Assembly: GCF_013410875.1 (NCBI RefSeq)
Contig: NZ_JACCCU010000002.1
Location: forward strand, 186,001-250,000
DNA: 64,000 bases
Reading direction: 5' to 3'
Source of the DNA: Tunturiibacter empetritectus
Lineage (GTDB): Bacteria > Acidobacteriota > Terriglobia > Terriglobales > Acidobacteriaceae
The notes beneath the pieces are model-generated. The model did no database searches and was not told the origin of the DNA. It saw only the letters and a list, made by a program, of their open reading frames with translations. Positions 1 to 7,689 of the stretch are shown one piece after another; positions within the stretch are counted from its first letter, which is position 1, and every line of letters begins with the position of its first letter. The translations under genes were made by a program, and so were the position numbers.

Positions 1-63
1 GTGTCGTCGCCATAATCTTTCTTCCATTCTCTTACCAATGCGCCTCACGCGCATCTCTAAACC

Positions 64-966
64 TCACTGAGCCTGCGAATCCGGCCCCGCCTGGCATACC
101 GGACACCAGAACAAGTTCCGCCCGGCCATTACCTTCGTCAAAATCTTCGTCCCGCTGATCCAGCAGGGCCGTCCCTGCCGCCGATACACATAATGCGCCT
201 CTTCCTTCAGCACTGGCCCACTCTTATGCGGCCGATCCTTCGGCTTGGTCGTCACAATCCTCCGGTCAATCATCCCCGCCTTCATCAACACGCCCGCCTC
301 CTTCCATATCGACCGCAGCGTGCTCTCCTCTACCTCCTTCCCCGGCGTAAACGGACTCAGCCTCGCCCGAAACAACAACTCCGCGCGATAGATATTCCCA
401 ATTCCAGCCGCCACCGACTGGTCCATCAACAACTCCCCAATCGTCTTCTTACTCTTCGCAACCCTCGCAATCATCTTCTCCGGCCCATCCCCATTCAGCG
501 GATCCGGCCCCAGCCGCTCCAGCAGAGCATCCCACTTCTCCTGCGAGTAGATCGAGCAGTCCATCGGACCTCGCAGCTCCACCCAGGCCACCTTTGCAGC
601 CTCAATATGGCCAGTCCCGTCGTCATCCGAGTACCACGCATGCCGCTTACTCACTCCCGGTACCGCAGGCTTCTTCACCGCCGCCTCATTCCACATCCGC
701 AACCGCAGCGCACCACGCACATCCGGCAGCGGCCCCGATCCCTCCGTAAAGTCCCCCTGCAGCCCAAGGTGCACATGCAGAATCAAGTCCTTCCCAAAGT
801 CATACCCCAGGTGCTTCCCCACAGCCAGCACGCGCCGCAGCTTCTTCCCATCGATCATCCCCGCATCGACAAACCGCCCCTGCGGCCCATCCACCCGAAC
901 CATCTTCCCTGCAAACGCAGCCGCGTGTCTCTCGGCCCAACGATGAATCTCATTTCCCTCAGGCAT
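64..966 (-). CDS. Fpg/Nei-family DNA glycosylase (Nei-like), atypical zinc finger
   Basis: Base-excision repair glycosylase/AP lyase that removes oxidised bases; cytoplasmic. 300 residues, the family's usual size. The N-terminus MPEGNEIHR carries the catalytic Pro2 and Glu3, and the wording (PEGxxIHR) is closer to Nei than to Fpg. The helix-two-turn-helix signature is present as AAGIGNIYRAELLF, about residues 186-199. The C-terminal zinc finger keeps Cys268, Cys288 and Cys291 but has Ser271 where the second ligand of the C-x2-C-x16-C-x2-C pattern is expected. The gene starts inside the end of the upstream minus-strand gene (8 bp overlap), so the two are probably co-transcribed. Fold and family are clear; the exact substrate is not. 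Confidence 0.93.
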   Translation of the reverse strand: MPEGNEIHRWAERHAAAFAGKMVRVDGPQGRFVDAGMIDGKKLRRVLAVGKHLGYDFGKDLILHVHLGLQGDFTEGSGPLPDVRGALRLRMWNEAAVKKPAVPGVSKRHAWYSDDDGTGHIEAAKVAWVELRGPMDCSIYSQEKWDALLERLGPDPLNGDGPEKMIARVAKSKKTIGELLMDQSVAAGIGNIYRAELLFRARLSPFTPGKEVEESTLRSIWKEAGVLMKAGMIDRRIVTTKPKDRPHKSGPVLKEEAHYVYRRQGRPCWISGTKILTKVMAGRNLFWCPVCQAGPDSQAQ

Positions 967-1576
967 CGTCTCTCAACCTCGTCGCAGTCACCTGCGTCTG
1001 ATATCGCCGCCGAATACGCCGCGGCCGCCCACTCGAATTCAACTCATACTGATAGTGCTCAACAATCCGCTCCGGAGTCCACAGCGCCCAGTGCTCTCCC
1101 TTCTGCGTCTGCATCCGGTCCATCTGGATCTCATCCATCTGCCGCATCATCCGCTGCAAATCTCGATAGTGTTCCGTGTAAGCACTCTCTTCACTCTCAA
1201 TCAACAGCTGCATGTCCACATAAACCGGCTGAGCCCATTCGTAGAACGTGTGCCAGACATCGTAAACATCCAGGTGGCCCTTCTTCACCAGCAGCGAAAG
1301 ATGCTCATAAAAATCCAGCACCTCGAACGCGCTCACCGGAGGCTCCTCCACCGTCCACGGCTTCAATCCCTTCTCGTCCAGCCGAGACTCCGCAAGCCTC
1401 CGCCTCACCGCCACAAACCTCTCTGACAGAAAAAAACTCAGCTGCTTCTCAAGATTCTCCACCGCCCGGTAATCCCGCTCATGCCGCAGCTGCAACCCGG
1501 CGTAAGAGATGGCTCCAGCACTCGTAATCACAAGCGCAGCCGTTGCCACCGCCTGAACTGCCTCCCAATTCACCAT
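959..1576 (-). CDS. Membrane-anchored hypothetical protein
   Basis: 205 residues from an ATG at 1576, preceded by GGAGGG at 8 nt; an upstream in-frame TTG at 1594 has no such site. One hydrophobic segment at about residues 8-30 is followed by a soluble, charged, mostly helical region rich in Arg and Glu (motifs such as YRAVENL and DFYEHLSLL). This resembles the small membrane-anchored proteins of the DUF4760 type, but I do not recognise the family with certainty. It overlaps the start of the downstream DNA glycosylase by 8 bp, which suggests one transcript. No function can be assigned. Confidence 0.75.
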   Translation of the reverse strand: MVNWEAVQAVATAALVITSAGAISYAGLQLRHERDYRAVENLEKQLSFFLSERFVAVRRRLAESRLDEKGLKPWTVEEPPVSAFEVLDFYEHLSLLVKKGHLDVYDVWHTFYEWAQPVYVDMQLLIESEESAYTEHYRDLQRMMRQMDEIQMDRMQTQKGEHWALWTPERIVEHYQYELNSSGRPRRIRRRYQTQVTATRLRDDA

Positions 1577-1637
1577 CAGATGCCCTCCAGGCAATCACCT
1601 TTGTATCCGCCTAAACACATGCTATTCTGCCGAAGAT

Positions 1638-2786
1638 TTGCATTTCCTTGCCCTACCCGGGCTCCGAGAACATTTTTTGGCTGCTTCAAGCGTTGGTTTT
1701 TATCGCCCCGAGCTCGACGTCCTACGCTTCCTCGCCTTTCTTCTCGTCTTCCTCTTTCACGGCCTCGACGTCCCTGACGGCCTCTTAAGCTCCCTTCGCA
1801 TCTCCGGTGCACTCGGCGTCTGCCTCTTCTTTCTCCTTAGCTCCTACCTCATCACCGAACTCCTGGAGCGCGAAAAAAAACAGTCCGGCGCCATTCACCT
1901 CAAAGCCTTCTACATCCGTCGCGGCCTGCGCATCTGGCCTCTCTACCTCACGGTCCTCATAGCCGACTATCTCTTTCCGCACCGTCTGCATCCCGGAGTC
2001 TTCTCGACCTCGCGCCTCGTGGCGTTTCTTCTCATCGCCGGAAACTGGTATGTTGCCCATCACGGCTTCACTTTCACCATGTCCACGCCTCTCTGGAGCA
2101 TTCCAGTCGAAGAGCAGTTCTACATCCTCTGGCCCTCAGTCCGTAAATACCTCCACCGCTCCGGCTCCATCATCTTCTCCATCGCGATGTTCTTCATCGC
2201 CTACATCGCCCTCGCCTGGCTCTGCCACATCGGCGCAGATGTCACTACTTCCATCTGGGTCAACAGCTTTGTTCAGTTCCAGTTCTTCAGCACCGGAGCC
2301 ATACTTGCCCTGGCCCTGCGTGGCCGCGCTCCAAACCTCCATCCCTTCCTACGAATCGTTCTCTTCCTCGCCGGGTTGTCGACTCTCGTACTTGCCCAAC
2401 ATATCTTTCAGATCAAAGAGAGCCTTGCCGCTGGCGCCTTCCATCTCATCGCTCCCGGCTATCTCTGCGCCAACATCGGCTGCATTCTTCTCTTCTTTAG
2501 CTTCCTCGGGGAATCCCGCCTCGGCAAACTCAAACCACTTGTCTACCTCGGAAAGATCTCCTTCGGACTCTACGTCTTTCACTGGATGATGATCGAAGTC
2601 GCCGGCCGCGCTCTCCGACCCAGATTCATCAACCCTCAAACAGCAAGGACGACGGCCAACGCAATGGAATTAGCGCTTGCCTTCGTCCTCACTGTCCTGA
2701 TTGCTTCTCTTTCGTATCGATTCTTTGAAGCGCCCATCCTGCGTTTCAAAAAGCGTTTCGAGTTTGTTCGAACACGCTCCATCTAA
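1638..2786 (+). CDS. Acyltransferase 3 family membrane protein (OafA/YrhL type)
   Basis: Integral membrane O-acyltransferase that would transfer acyl groups to extracytoplasmic sugars. It has the family marks: RPELDVLRFLAF leading into a first membrane segment that ends with the conserved His (FLFHGLD), then FYIRRGLRIWPLY, then about ten hydrophobic segments. The 382-residue length is normal for the stand-alone membrane domain without a C-terminal SGNH domain. The start is uncertain: the frame opens with TTG at 1638, and another TTG at 1677 lies closer to the conserved region; no ATG precedes it. The acceptor is unknown. It is divergent from the gene to its left and convergent with a small minus-strand gene. 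Confidence 0.88.
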   Translation: MHFLALPGLREHFLAASSVGFYRPELDVLRFLAFLLVFLFHGLDVPDGLLSSLRISGALGVCLFFLLSSYLITELLEREKKQSGAIHLKAFYIRRGLRIWPLYLTVLIADYLFPHRLHPGVFSTSRLVAFLLIAGNWYVAHHGFTFTMSTPLWSIPVEEQFYILWPSVRKYLHRSGSIIFSIAMFFIAYIALAWLCHIGADVTTSIWVNSFVQFQFFSTGAILALALRGRAPNLHPFLRIVLFLAGLSTLVLAQHIFQIKESLAAGAFHLIAPGYLCANIGCILLFFSFLGESRLGKLKPLVYLGKISFGLYVFHWMMIEVAGRALRPRFINPQTARTTANAMELALAFVLTVLIASLSYRFFEAPILRFKKRFEFVRTRSI

Positions 2787-2789
2787 GCA

Positions 2790-2960
2790 TCAGTTCCAAA
2801 CCTGCCGCGCCTCAATCGCCTCGATCGAAAACATCTGATCCGGCTCCATCTGCTGCATGCGCTGCATAAACTGAACTGCTTCTTCCTTGGTGTCGAACAT
2901 CATCCGGTTGTACAGCCGGCCTGCTCGAACCTGGTCGCACTTCCACATCGTCTCGGTCAT
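2790..2960 (-). CDS. Small hypothetical protein (56 aa)
   Basis: The start at 2960 is chosen because the ATG (MTETMWKC...) is preceded by a strong GGAGGG site. The longer reading back to 3152 runs through the dnaK terminator hairpin and is not credible. The product is small, soluble and Met-rich (eight Met in 56 residues), with a pattern FDTKEEAVQFMQRMQQMEPDQ that predicts one or two helices. It ends 3 bp from the convergent acyltransferase. Not assigned to a family. Confidence 0.65.
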   Translation of the reverse strand: MTETMWKCDQVRAGRLYNRMMFDTKEEAVQFMQRMQQMEPDQMFSIEAIEARQVWN

Positions 2961-3109
2961 GGTCTTCCCTCCAAGCAATCGATTGAGTTCCAGGTTCTCC
3001 ATCCAAAACATTCCAGCGTACTGATCTTCTCTCTTCTTTCTGGTCACCGCTACACACCTTTCTGGTGATAGACGCACTCTACACGCCAACCACCGCATCC
3101 CAAACCGGT

Positions 3110-3150
3110 AAAAAGAAGGGGCACCCCGGCAGGAACGCCCCCTTCTTTTC
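3110..3150 (-). terminator. Rho-independent terminator of dnaK
   Basis: On the minus strand an interrupted stem pairs GAAAAGAAGGGG with CCCCTTCTTTTT, followed by a T-run, 30 nt after the dnaK stop codon. The flanking A/T tails make it potentially active in both directions. Confidence 0.85.
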
Positions 3151-3180
3151 ATACGATCAAACCAGCGTTACGGATTACAC

Positions 3181-5097
3181 TTATTTCTTTTCATCGACGT
3201 CGACGTACTCAGCATCAATGACGCCTTCATCCTTCTTCGGTTCTTCATGAGCTTCGGTCGCGCCTGTCGCACCATCGGTCGGCGTTGAAGCCGCAGAGGC
3301 CTTGTACATCGCCTCAGCCAGCTTGTGGCTTACTGTAGTAAGACGATCCTTCGCAGCATTCAGCTCTGTCGCACTCGGCGTTCCCGCCAGAGTCGTCTTC
3401 GCCTCAGCCAGCGCAGTTTCAACCTCACTCTTATCTGATGCCTGAACCTTATCGCCGGCATCCTTCAACATCTTCTCGATGTTGTAGACCAGCGAATCAA
3501 GCCCATTCCGAGCCTCAACTGCATCGCGCTGCTCTTTATCTTCCGCGGCATGAGCTTCGGCATCCTTCGCCATCCGCTCAACCTCTTCCTTGCTCAGGCC
3601 CGACGAACTCGTAATCGTAATCTTCTGATCCTTGCCCGTCGCATTGTCCTTCGCCGTCACATTCAGAATGCCGTTGGCGTCGATGTCGAACGTAACCTCG
3701 ATCTGCGGCACGCCACGCGGAGCCGGAGGAATTCCAGCCAGCTTGAACTTGCCCAGCGTCCGGTTCTGCGACGCCATCGGCCGTTCCCCCTGCAGCACAT
3801 GCACCTCAACCTCAGTCTGCGAGTCAGCCGCTGTCGAGAACGTCTCCGTCTTCTTCGTCGGAATCGTCGTATTCCGGTTGATCATCGCCGTCGCCACGCC
3901 GCCCATCGTCTCAATCGACAACGTCAGCGGAGTCACATCGAGCAGCAACAGGTCCTTCACCTCGCCGGCCAGCACACCAGCCTGAACCGCCGCGCCAATT
4001 GCCACAACTTCATCCGGGTTCACACCCTTATGCGGCTCCTTGCCAAACAGGTCCTTCACCAGCTGCTGAATCTTAGGCATACGAGTTTGGCCACCGACGA
4101 GAACCACCTCATCGATCTGGCTCGCATCCACGCCGGCATCCTTCATCGCCTGCTTCGACGGCCCAATCGACCGCTGCAGCAGATCATCCACAAGGCTCTC
4201 AAGCTTCGCACGAGTCAGCTTCCGCACCAGGTGCTTCGGACCACTCGCATCCGCCGTAATAAACGGCAGATTGATCTCCGTCTCCTGCGCCGTCGACAAC
4301 TCGATCTTCGCGCGCTCCGCAGCATCCTTCAGCCGCTGCAACGCCATCTCGTTGCCCTTCGAGTGCAGGTCAAGCCCAGTCTCCGACTTGAACTCCGCAA
4401 TCAGCCAATCCACAATGCGCTGGTCAAGATTGTCGCCGCCTAGGTGCGTATCGCCGTTGGTCGACTTCACCTCAATCACGCCTTCGCCAACCTCAAGGAT
4501 CGAGATATCGAACGTACCGCCGCCGAAGTCATACACGGCAATCGTCTCGTCCTTCTTCTTATCCAGCCCATACGCCAGCGCAGCCGCAGTCGGCTCATTC
4601 ACAATGCGCTTCACATCAAGGCCGGCAATCTTGCCCGCATCCTTCGTCGCCTGCCGCTGCGCATCGTTGAAGTAAGCCGGAACCGTAATCACAGCCTCCG
4701 TCACCGACGTGCCGAGATAGTCCTCCGCAGCCTTCTTCAACTTCTGCAGAATCATCGCCGAGATCTCAGGCGGGGTGTACTCCTTACCCTGCGCCACCAC
4801 AACGATGTTGTCGCCCTTCGCCACCACCTTGTACGGCACCATCTTCAGCTCATCGCCAACTTCATTCAGGCGACGGCCCATAAACCTCTTGATCGAATAG
4901 ATCGTGTTCTCCGGGTTCGTAATCGCCTGGCGCTTGGCCACCTGGCCCACAAGCCGCTCCCCGCTCTTAGTAAACGCAACCACAGACGGAGTTGTCCGGC
5001 CGCCCTCTTCGTTCGGGATCACCTTCGGCTCGCCGCCTTCCATAACCGCAACGCACGAGTTCGTCGTTCCCAGATCAATTCCAATAATCTTCGCCAT
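3181..5097 (-). CDS. dnaK: Chaperone DnaK (Hsp70)
   Basis: Cytoplasmic ATP-dependent chaperone working with DnaJ and GrpE, neither of which is in this window. 638 residues from ATG at 5097 ([15 protein letters not shown]); an in-frame codon eight residues upstream is ignored because the family always starts at this point and GGGGATGTGGG precedes the ATG. Nucleotide-binding domain in the N-terminal 380 residues ([33 protein letters not shown]), interdomain linker [15 protein letters not shown], substrate domain, helical lid, and an acidic tail ending EYVDVDEKK. The gene is monocistronic here, with its own terminator and a HAIR-like operator upstream, which points to heat-shock control by an HspR-type repressor. 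Confidence 0.98.
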   Translation of the reverse strand: MAKIIGIDLGTTNSCVAVMEGGEPKVIPNEEGGRTTPSVVAFTKSGERLVGQVAKRQAITNPENTIYSIKRFMGRRLNEVGDELKMVPYKVVAKGDNIVVVAQGKEYTPPEISAMILQKLKKAAEDYLGTSVTEAVITVPAYFNDAQRQATKDAGKIAGLDVKRIVNEPTAAALAYGLDKKKDETIAVYDFGGGTFDISILEVGEGVIEVKSTNGDTHLGGDNLDQRIVDWLIAEFKSETGLDLHSKGNEMALQRLKDAAERAKIELSTAQETEINLPFITADASGPKHLVRKLTRAKLESLVDDLLQRSIGPSKQAMKDAGVDASQIDEVVLVGGQTRMPKIQQLVKDLFGKEPHKGVNPDEVVAIGAAVQAGVLAGEVKDLLLLDVTPLTLSIETMGGVATAMINRNTTIPTKKTETFSTAADSQTEVEVHVLQGERPMASQNRTLGKFKLAGIPPAPRGVPQIEVTFDIDANGILNVTAKDNATGKDQKITITSSSGLSKEEVERMAKDAEAHAAEDKEQRDAVEARNGLDSLVYNIEKMLKDAGDKVQASDKSEVETALAEAKTTLAGTPSATELNAAKDRLTTVSHKLAEAMYKASAASTPTDGATGATEAHEEPKKDEGVIDAEYVDVDEKK

Positions 5098-5158
5098 CCC
5101 ACATCCCCATTCCGGGCGCACAGCCCATCTATATTGTTTGACATCCCAAGGATCTCAC

Positions 5159-5179
5159 CTTGAGTCACTTATTGTCAAG
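5159..5179. promoter_or_regulatory. HAIR-like operator (HspR site) overlapping a -35 of dnaK
   Basis: The sequence is CTTGAGT-N7-TGTCAAG, which matches the HAIR consensus CTTGAGT-N7-ACTCAAG at 12 of 14 half-site positions. Read on the minus strand, its edge contains TTGACA, a good -35 hexamer for dnaK, whose start is about 62 nt downstream. Operator over promoter is the arrangement known for HspR regulation in actinobacteria. No hspR gene is in the window. Confidence 0.6.
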
Positions 5180-5456
5180 TATTCTGATGCACCGGGTCAC
5201 CTCCTGATTGCGACACCCTTACCTTTTTCCTTAGATAGAGTTAGCTCTCCCCCTTCTACGATATAAAGGCGCCTGGCCAGGCAAAATAAATCCGCCACAC
5301 CCCTCTTCAGCCCCTCCCTACCGCCGATAAATCAAACACGCGGTTTGCCAAAAATCTCACGCCGCCTCAAACCTCCGGTACACCGAAGGTGTCATTGTCG
5401 CCCTTGATGCCCCCGGATACGCTTCCCTCAATTCTGTATCACTTGGAGCGTTGCTC

Positions 5457-5744
5457 ATGCCTACCCCTTCTGCCCGCCGTACCGCACGTCGTCTCCTGAA
5501 AGTCGCCTCCCTGGGCCTGGCTGGCCTCCTCGCCGGACTCCTCTCCGGTTGCAACGCCACCGAAGACATCAACTCCACCAATATCTCTTCCACCAGCTAC
5601 AGCTGGTCCACCCACCTTCCCAAGAGCCTCGACTCCGTTCAGGTCCCCCCGCTCCGCCACGCGCCCTCTACCCGCAGGCTCCAGGGCGGATCTTTCCGTA
5701 CAGTCTCCCAGTCGATGGGCCCGAGCGGCCGCAACCCCTCCTAA
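5457..5744 (+). CDS. Small putative lipoprotein
   Basis: 95 residues from ATG at 5457 with GGAG 8 nt upstream. A basic N-region (RRTARRLLK), a hydrophobic core (LGLAGLLAGLL) and a lipobox LSGC give a type II signal peptide with acylated Cys at about residue 32. The remaining 60 residues are Ser/Thr-rich and low in structure, with no recognised domain. A convincing terminator follows at 5800. A 78-codon minus-strand frame overlaps its 5' half; the plus-strand reading is preferred because of its ribosome site, signal peptide and terminator. Confidence 0.65.
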   Translation: MPTPSARRTARRLLKVASLGLAGLLAGLLSGCNATEDINSTNISSTSYSWSTHLPKSLDSVQVPPLRHAPSTRRLQGGSFRTVSQSMGPSGRNPS

Positions 5745-5799
5745 GACCCATCGACACCGACCCGGCAGCACGATCGCCGGAAACCACAACCAACCAAGC

Positions 5800-5835
5800 G
5801 CGGCAGGCTCCATCCAACGGGCCTGCCGCCTTTTT
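5800..5835 (+). terminator. Rho-independent terminator
   Basis: GCGGCAGGC (5800-5808), a 12-nt loop, GCCTGCCGC (5821-5829), then C and five T. It follows the small lipoprotein gene. Confidence 0.85.
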
Positions 5836-5924
5836 GCGTCGCTAACCGCACCAGCCTGGCCTCAAATGCATCCATTAGCTTCTTTCTCGCCTCTATCTAG
5901 GAGACAATCACTCCACCAGAGAGA

Positions 5925-7526
5925 ATGCATCGGAAGACCATGGCCTCGGCTGCGACCGCACCACCCGATCAATCCGCCTCCGTCACGCAGGGCGTCAACC
6001 CCTGGCTGATCGCCGCCTCCGTCATGCTCGCCACCTTCATGGAGGTGCTCGACACCGCCATCGCCTCGGTCGCACTTCCCTACATCGCCGGCTCCCTCTC
6101 TGCCTCGAACGACGAAGCCACCTGGGTCCTCACCAGCTACCTCGTCGCCAACGCCATCGTCCTCCCCGCAAGCAATTGGTTTTCGCTCAAATTCGGCCGC
6201 AAACGATTTCTTCTCACCTGCATCGTCATCTTCACCGTAGCCAGCTTCGCCTGCGGAGCCGCCCCTACCCTCGGCATCATGCTGCTTGCCCGCGTCGTCC
6301 AGGGAGCAGGCGGCGGCGCGCTCCAACCACTCTCCCAGGCCATCCTCCTCGAATCCTTCCCGCCTGCCAAGCGCGGAGCCGCCATGGCCGTCTTCGCCTT
6401 CGGTGTCGTCGTCGCTCCCGTCCTCGGCCCCACCCTCGGCGGCTGGCTCACCGACACCTACTCCTGGCGCTACGCCTTCTACATCAACATCCCCATCGGC
6501 ATCCTCGCCATTCTCATGATCACCCGCTTCATTAAAGACCCGCCCTACATCAGCAAAGCCCGGGTTCCCGCCTTTGACCGCTACGGCTTCGCTGCCCTGG
6601 TCGTCTGGACCGGCTGCCTCCAGGTCGTGCTCGACAAGGGCCAGGAAGACGACTGGTTCGGCGCCATCTGGATCCGCTGGGCCGTCCTCTTCCTCGTCAC
6701 CTCCTTTGTCTACTTCTGCTGGCACTGCTGGCGCGACAAAGACACCATCGTCGACCTCAAGGTCCTCAAAGACCGAAACTTCCTCCTTGGCTGCATCCTC
6801 ATCTTCATGTTCGGCATCGGCATCTACTCCACCGTCACCGTCCTGCCGCTCTTCTATCAGGAGCTTCTCGGCTATACCGCCTTCACCGCCGGCCTGGTCG
6901 TCGCTCCCCGAGGCATCGGAGCCGTCATGGGCATGCCCGTCATCGGCTATCTCTCCAATAAAATGGACCCCCGATACCTTCTCACCTTCGGTTTCTTCAC
7001 CTTCGGCCTCACCACCCTCTACTTCGGCAACGTCACGCTCGACATCTCCCCCACCACACTCCTCCTCCCCATCCTCATCACCGGCTTCGGTCTCAGCTTC
7101 ATCTTCGTCCCTATCAGCACGGCCGCCTATGGCACTCTTCAGCAGGAGCAGATCGGCAACGCCAGCGGCCTCTTCAATCTCATGCGCAACGTCGGCGGAT
7201 CCATCGGCATCTCCATCGCCTCCACCCTGCTCACCCGCCGCTCCGCCGTCCACCAGAACGAGATCATCAACTCCGTCCCCCGCACCGGCCAGCAATTCCA
7301 GAACGCCCTCGGCAGCATGACGCAAGCTCTAACCGGCTCCTTTGGCACATCCAATGCCGCAAACCCTGCCCAGGCCCAGCTCTATCAGCAGCTCCAGCGC
7401 CAAGCCTCCGCATGGGCCTTTGTCGACGTCTTTCGTTGGCTCTCTTTGCTCTGCTTTTTCTGTGTAGGCATCGTCTGGTTCTTCAAAAAAGTAAAACCAG
7501 GCAAAGCCCCCGAAGGTGCCCACTAA
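5925..7526 (+). CDS. MFS drug exporter, DHA2 (EmrB/QacA) family
   Basis: Inner-membrane proton antiporter with about 14 hydrophobic segments over 533 residues, the normal length for DHA2. Typical motifs: MEVLDTAIASVALPYIAG in the first membrane segment, the loop NWFSLKFGRKRF (motif A-like), and motif C-like PVLGPTLGGWL. Probable role is multidrug or organic-compound efflux. The EmrA-type membrane-fusion partner that often accompanies EmrB is not next to it, nor is a TetR/MarR regulator. The start may be ATG 5925 or ATG 5940; both have purine-rich stretches upstream. The gene is followed by a dispersed repeat. Confidence 0.93.
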   Translation: MHRKTMASAATAPPDQSASVTQGVNPWLIAASVMLATFMEVLDTAIASVALPYIAGSLSASNDEATWVLTSYLVANAIVLPASNWFSLKFGRKRFLLTCIVIFTVASFACGAAPTLGIMLLARVVQGAGGGALQPLSQAILLESFPPAKRGAAMAVFAFGVVVAPVLGPTLGGWLTDTYSWRYAFYINIPIGILAILMITRFIKDPPYISKARVPAFDRYGFAALVVWTGCLQVVLDKGQEDDWFGAIWIRWAVLFLVTSFVYFCWHCWRDKDTIVDLKVLKDRNFLLGCILIFMFGIGIYSTVTVLPLFYQELLGYTAFTAGLVVAPRGIGAVMGMPVIGYLSNKMDPRYLLTFGFFTFGLTTLYFGNVTLDISPTTLLLPILITGFGLSFIFVPISTAAYGTLQQEQIGNASGLFNLMRNVGGSIGISIASTLLTRRSAVHQNEIINSVPRTGQQFQNALGSMTQALTGSFGTSNAANPAQAQLYQQLQRQASAWAFVDVFRWLSLLCFFCVGIVWFFKKVKPGKAPEGAH

Positions 7527-7539
7527 CCACCTCTCCCTC

Positions 7540-7649
7540 CGACCAACGGGAGGACCAACCGAAGGGGTACACAAGTCACGAAGTGACCGCCCCACGCGAA
7601 GTGGGCCCGTCCGGCAGGACAAGCAATTAACAGTCCGGCAGGACAAGTA
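7540..7649 (+). repeat. Dispersed three-hairpin repeat R1, copy 1
   Basis: This spacer element contains a GACCAACGGGAGGACCAACC lead, then three short hairpins: GTCAC-GAA-GTGAC, CCCAC...GTGGG and GTCC-GGCA-GGAC. The last unit (GTCCGGCAGGACAAG) is repeated once more at the 3' end. Other copies lie at 35568, 39036 and 60684. Confidence 0.85.
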
Positions 7650-7689
7650 GTTGAGAGCCATCGCAACCCCACTGCGATACCCTCAACAC

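Noticed and set aside
1..63. Left edge as part of a gene
   Set aside because: No open frame with gene-like sequence in these 63 bases on either strand.
193..1527. 444-codon plus-strand ORF over the glycosylase and the next gene
   Set aside because: Shadow frame rich in Arg, Pro, His and Ser; both genes on the other strand are well supported.
5862..7325. 487-codon minus-strand ORF, very rich in Asp, Glu and Gly
   Set aside because: It is the antisense shadow of the MFS exporter; composition is that of reversed GC-rich codons and there is no domain.
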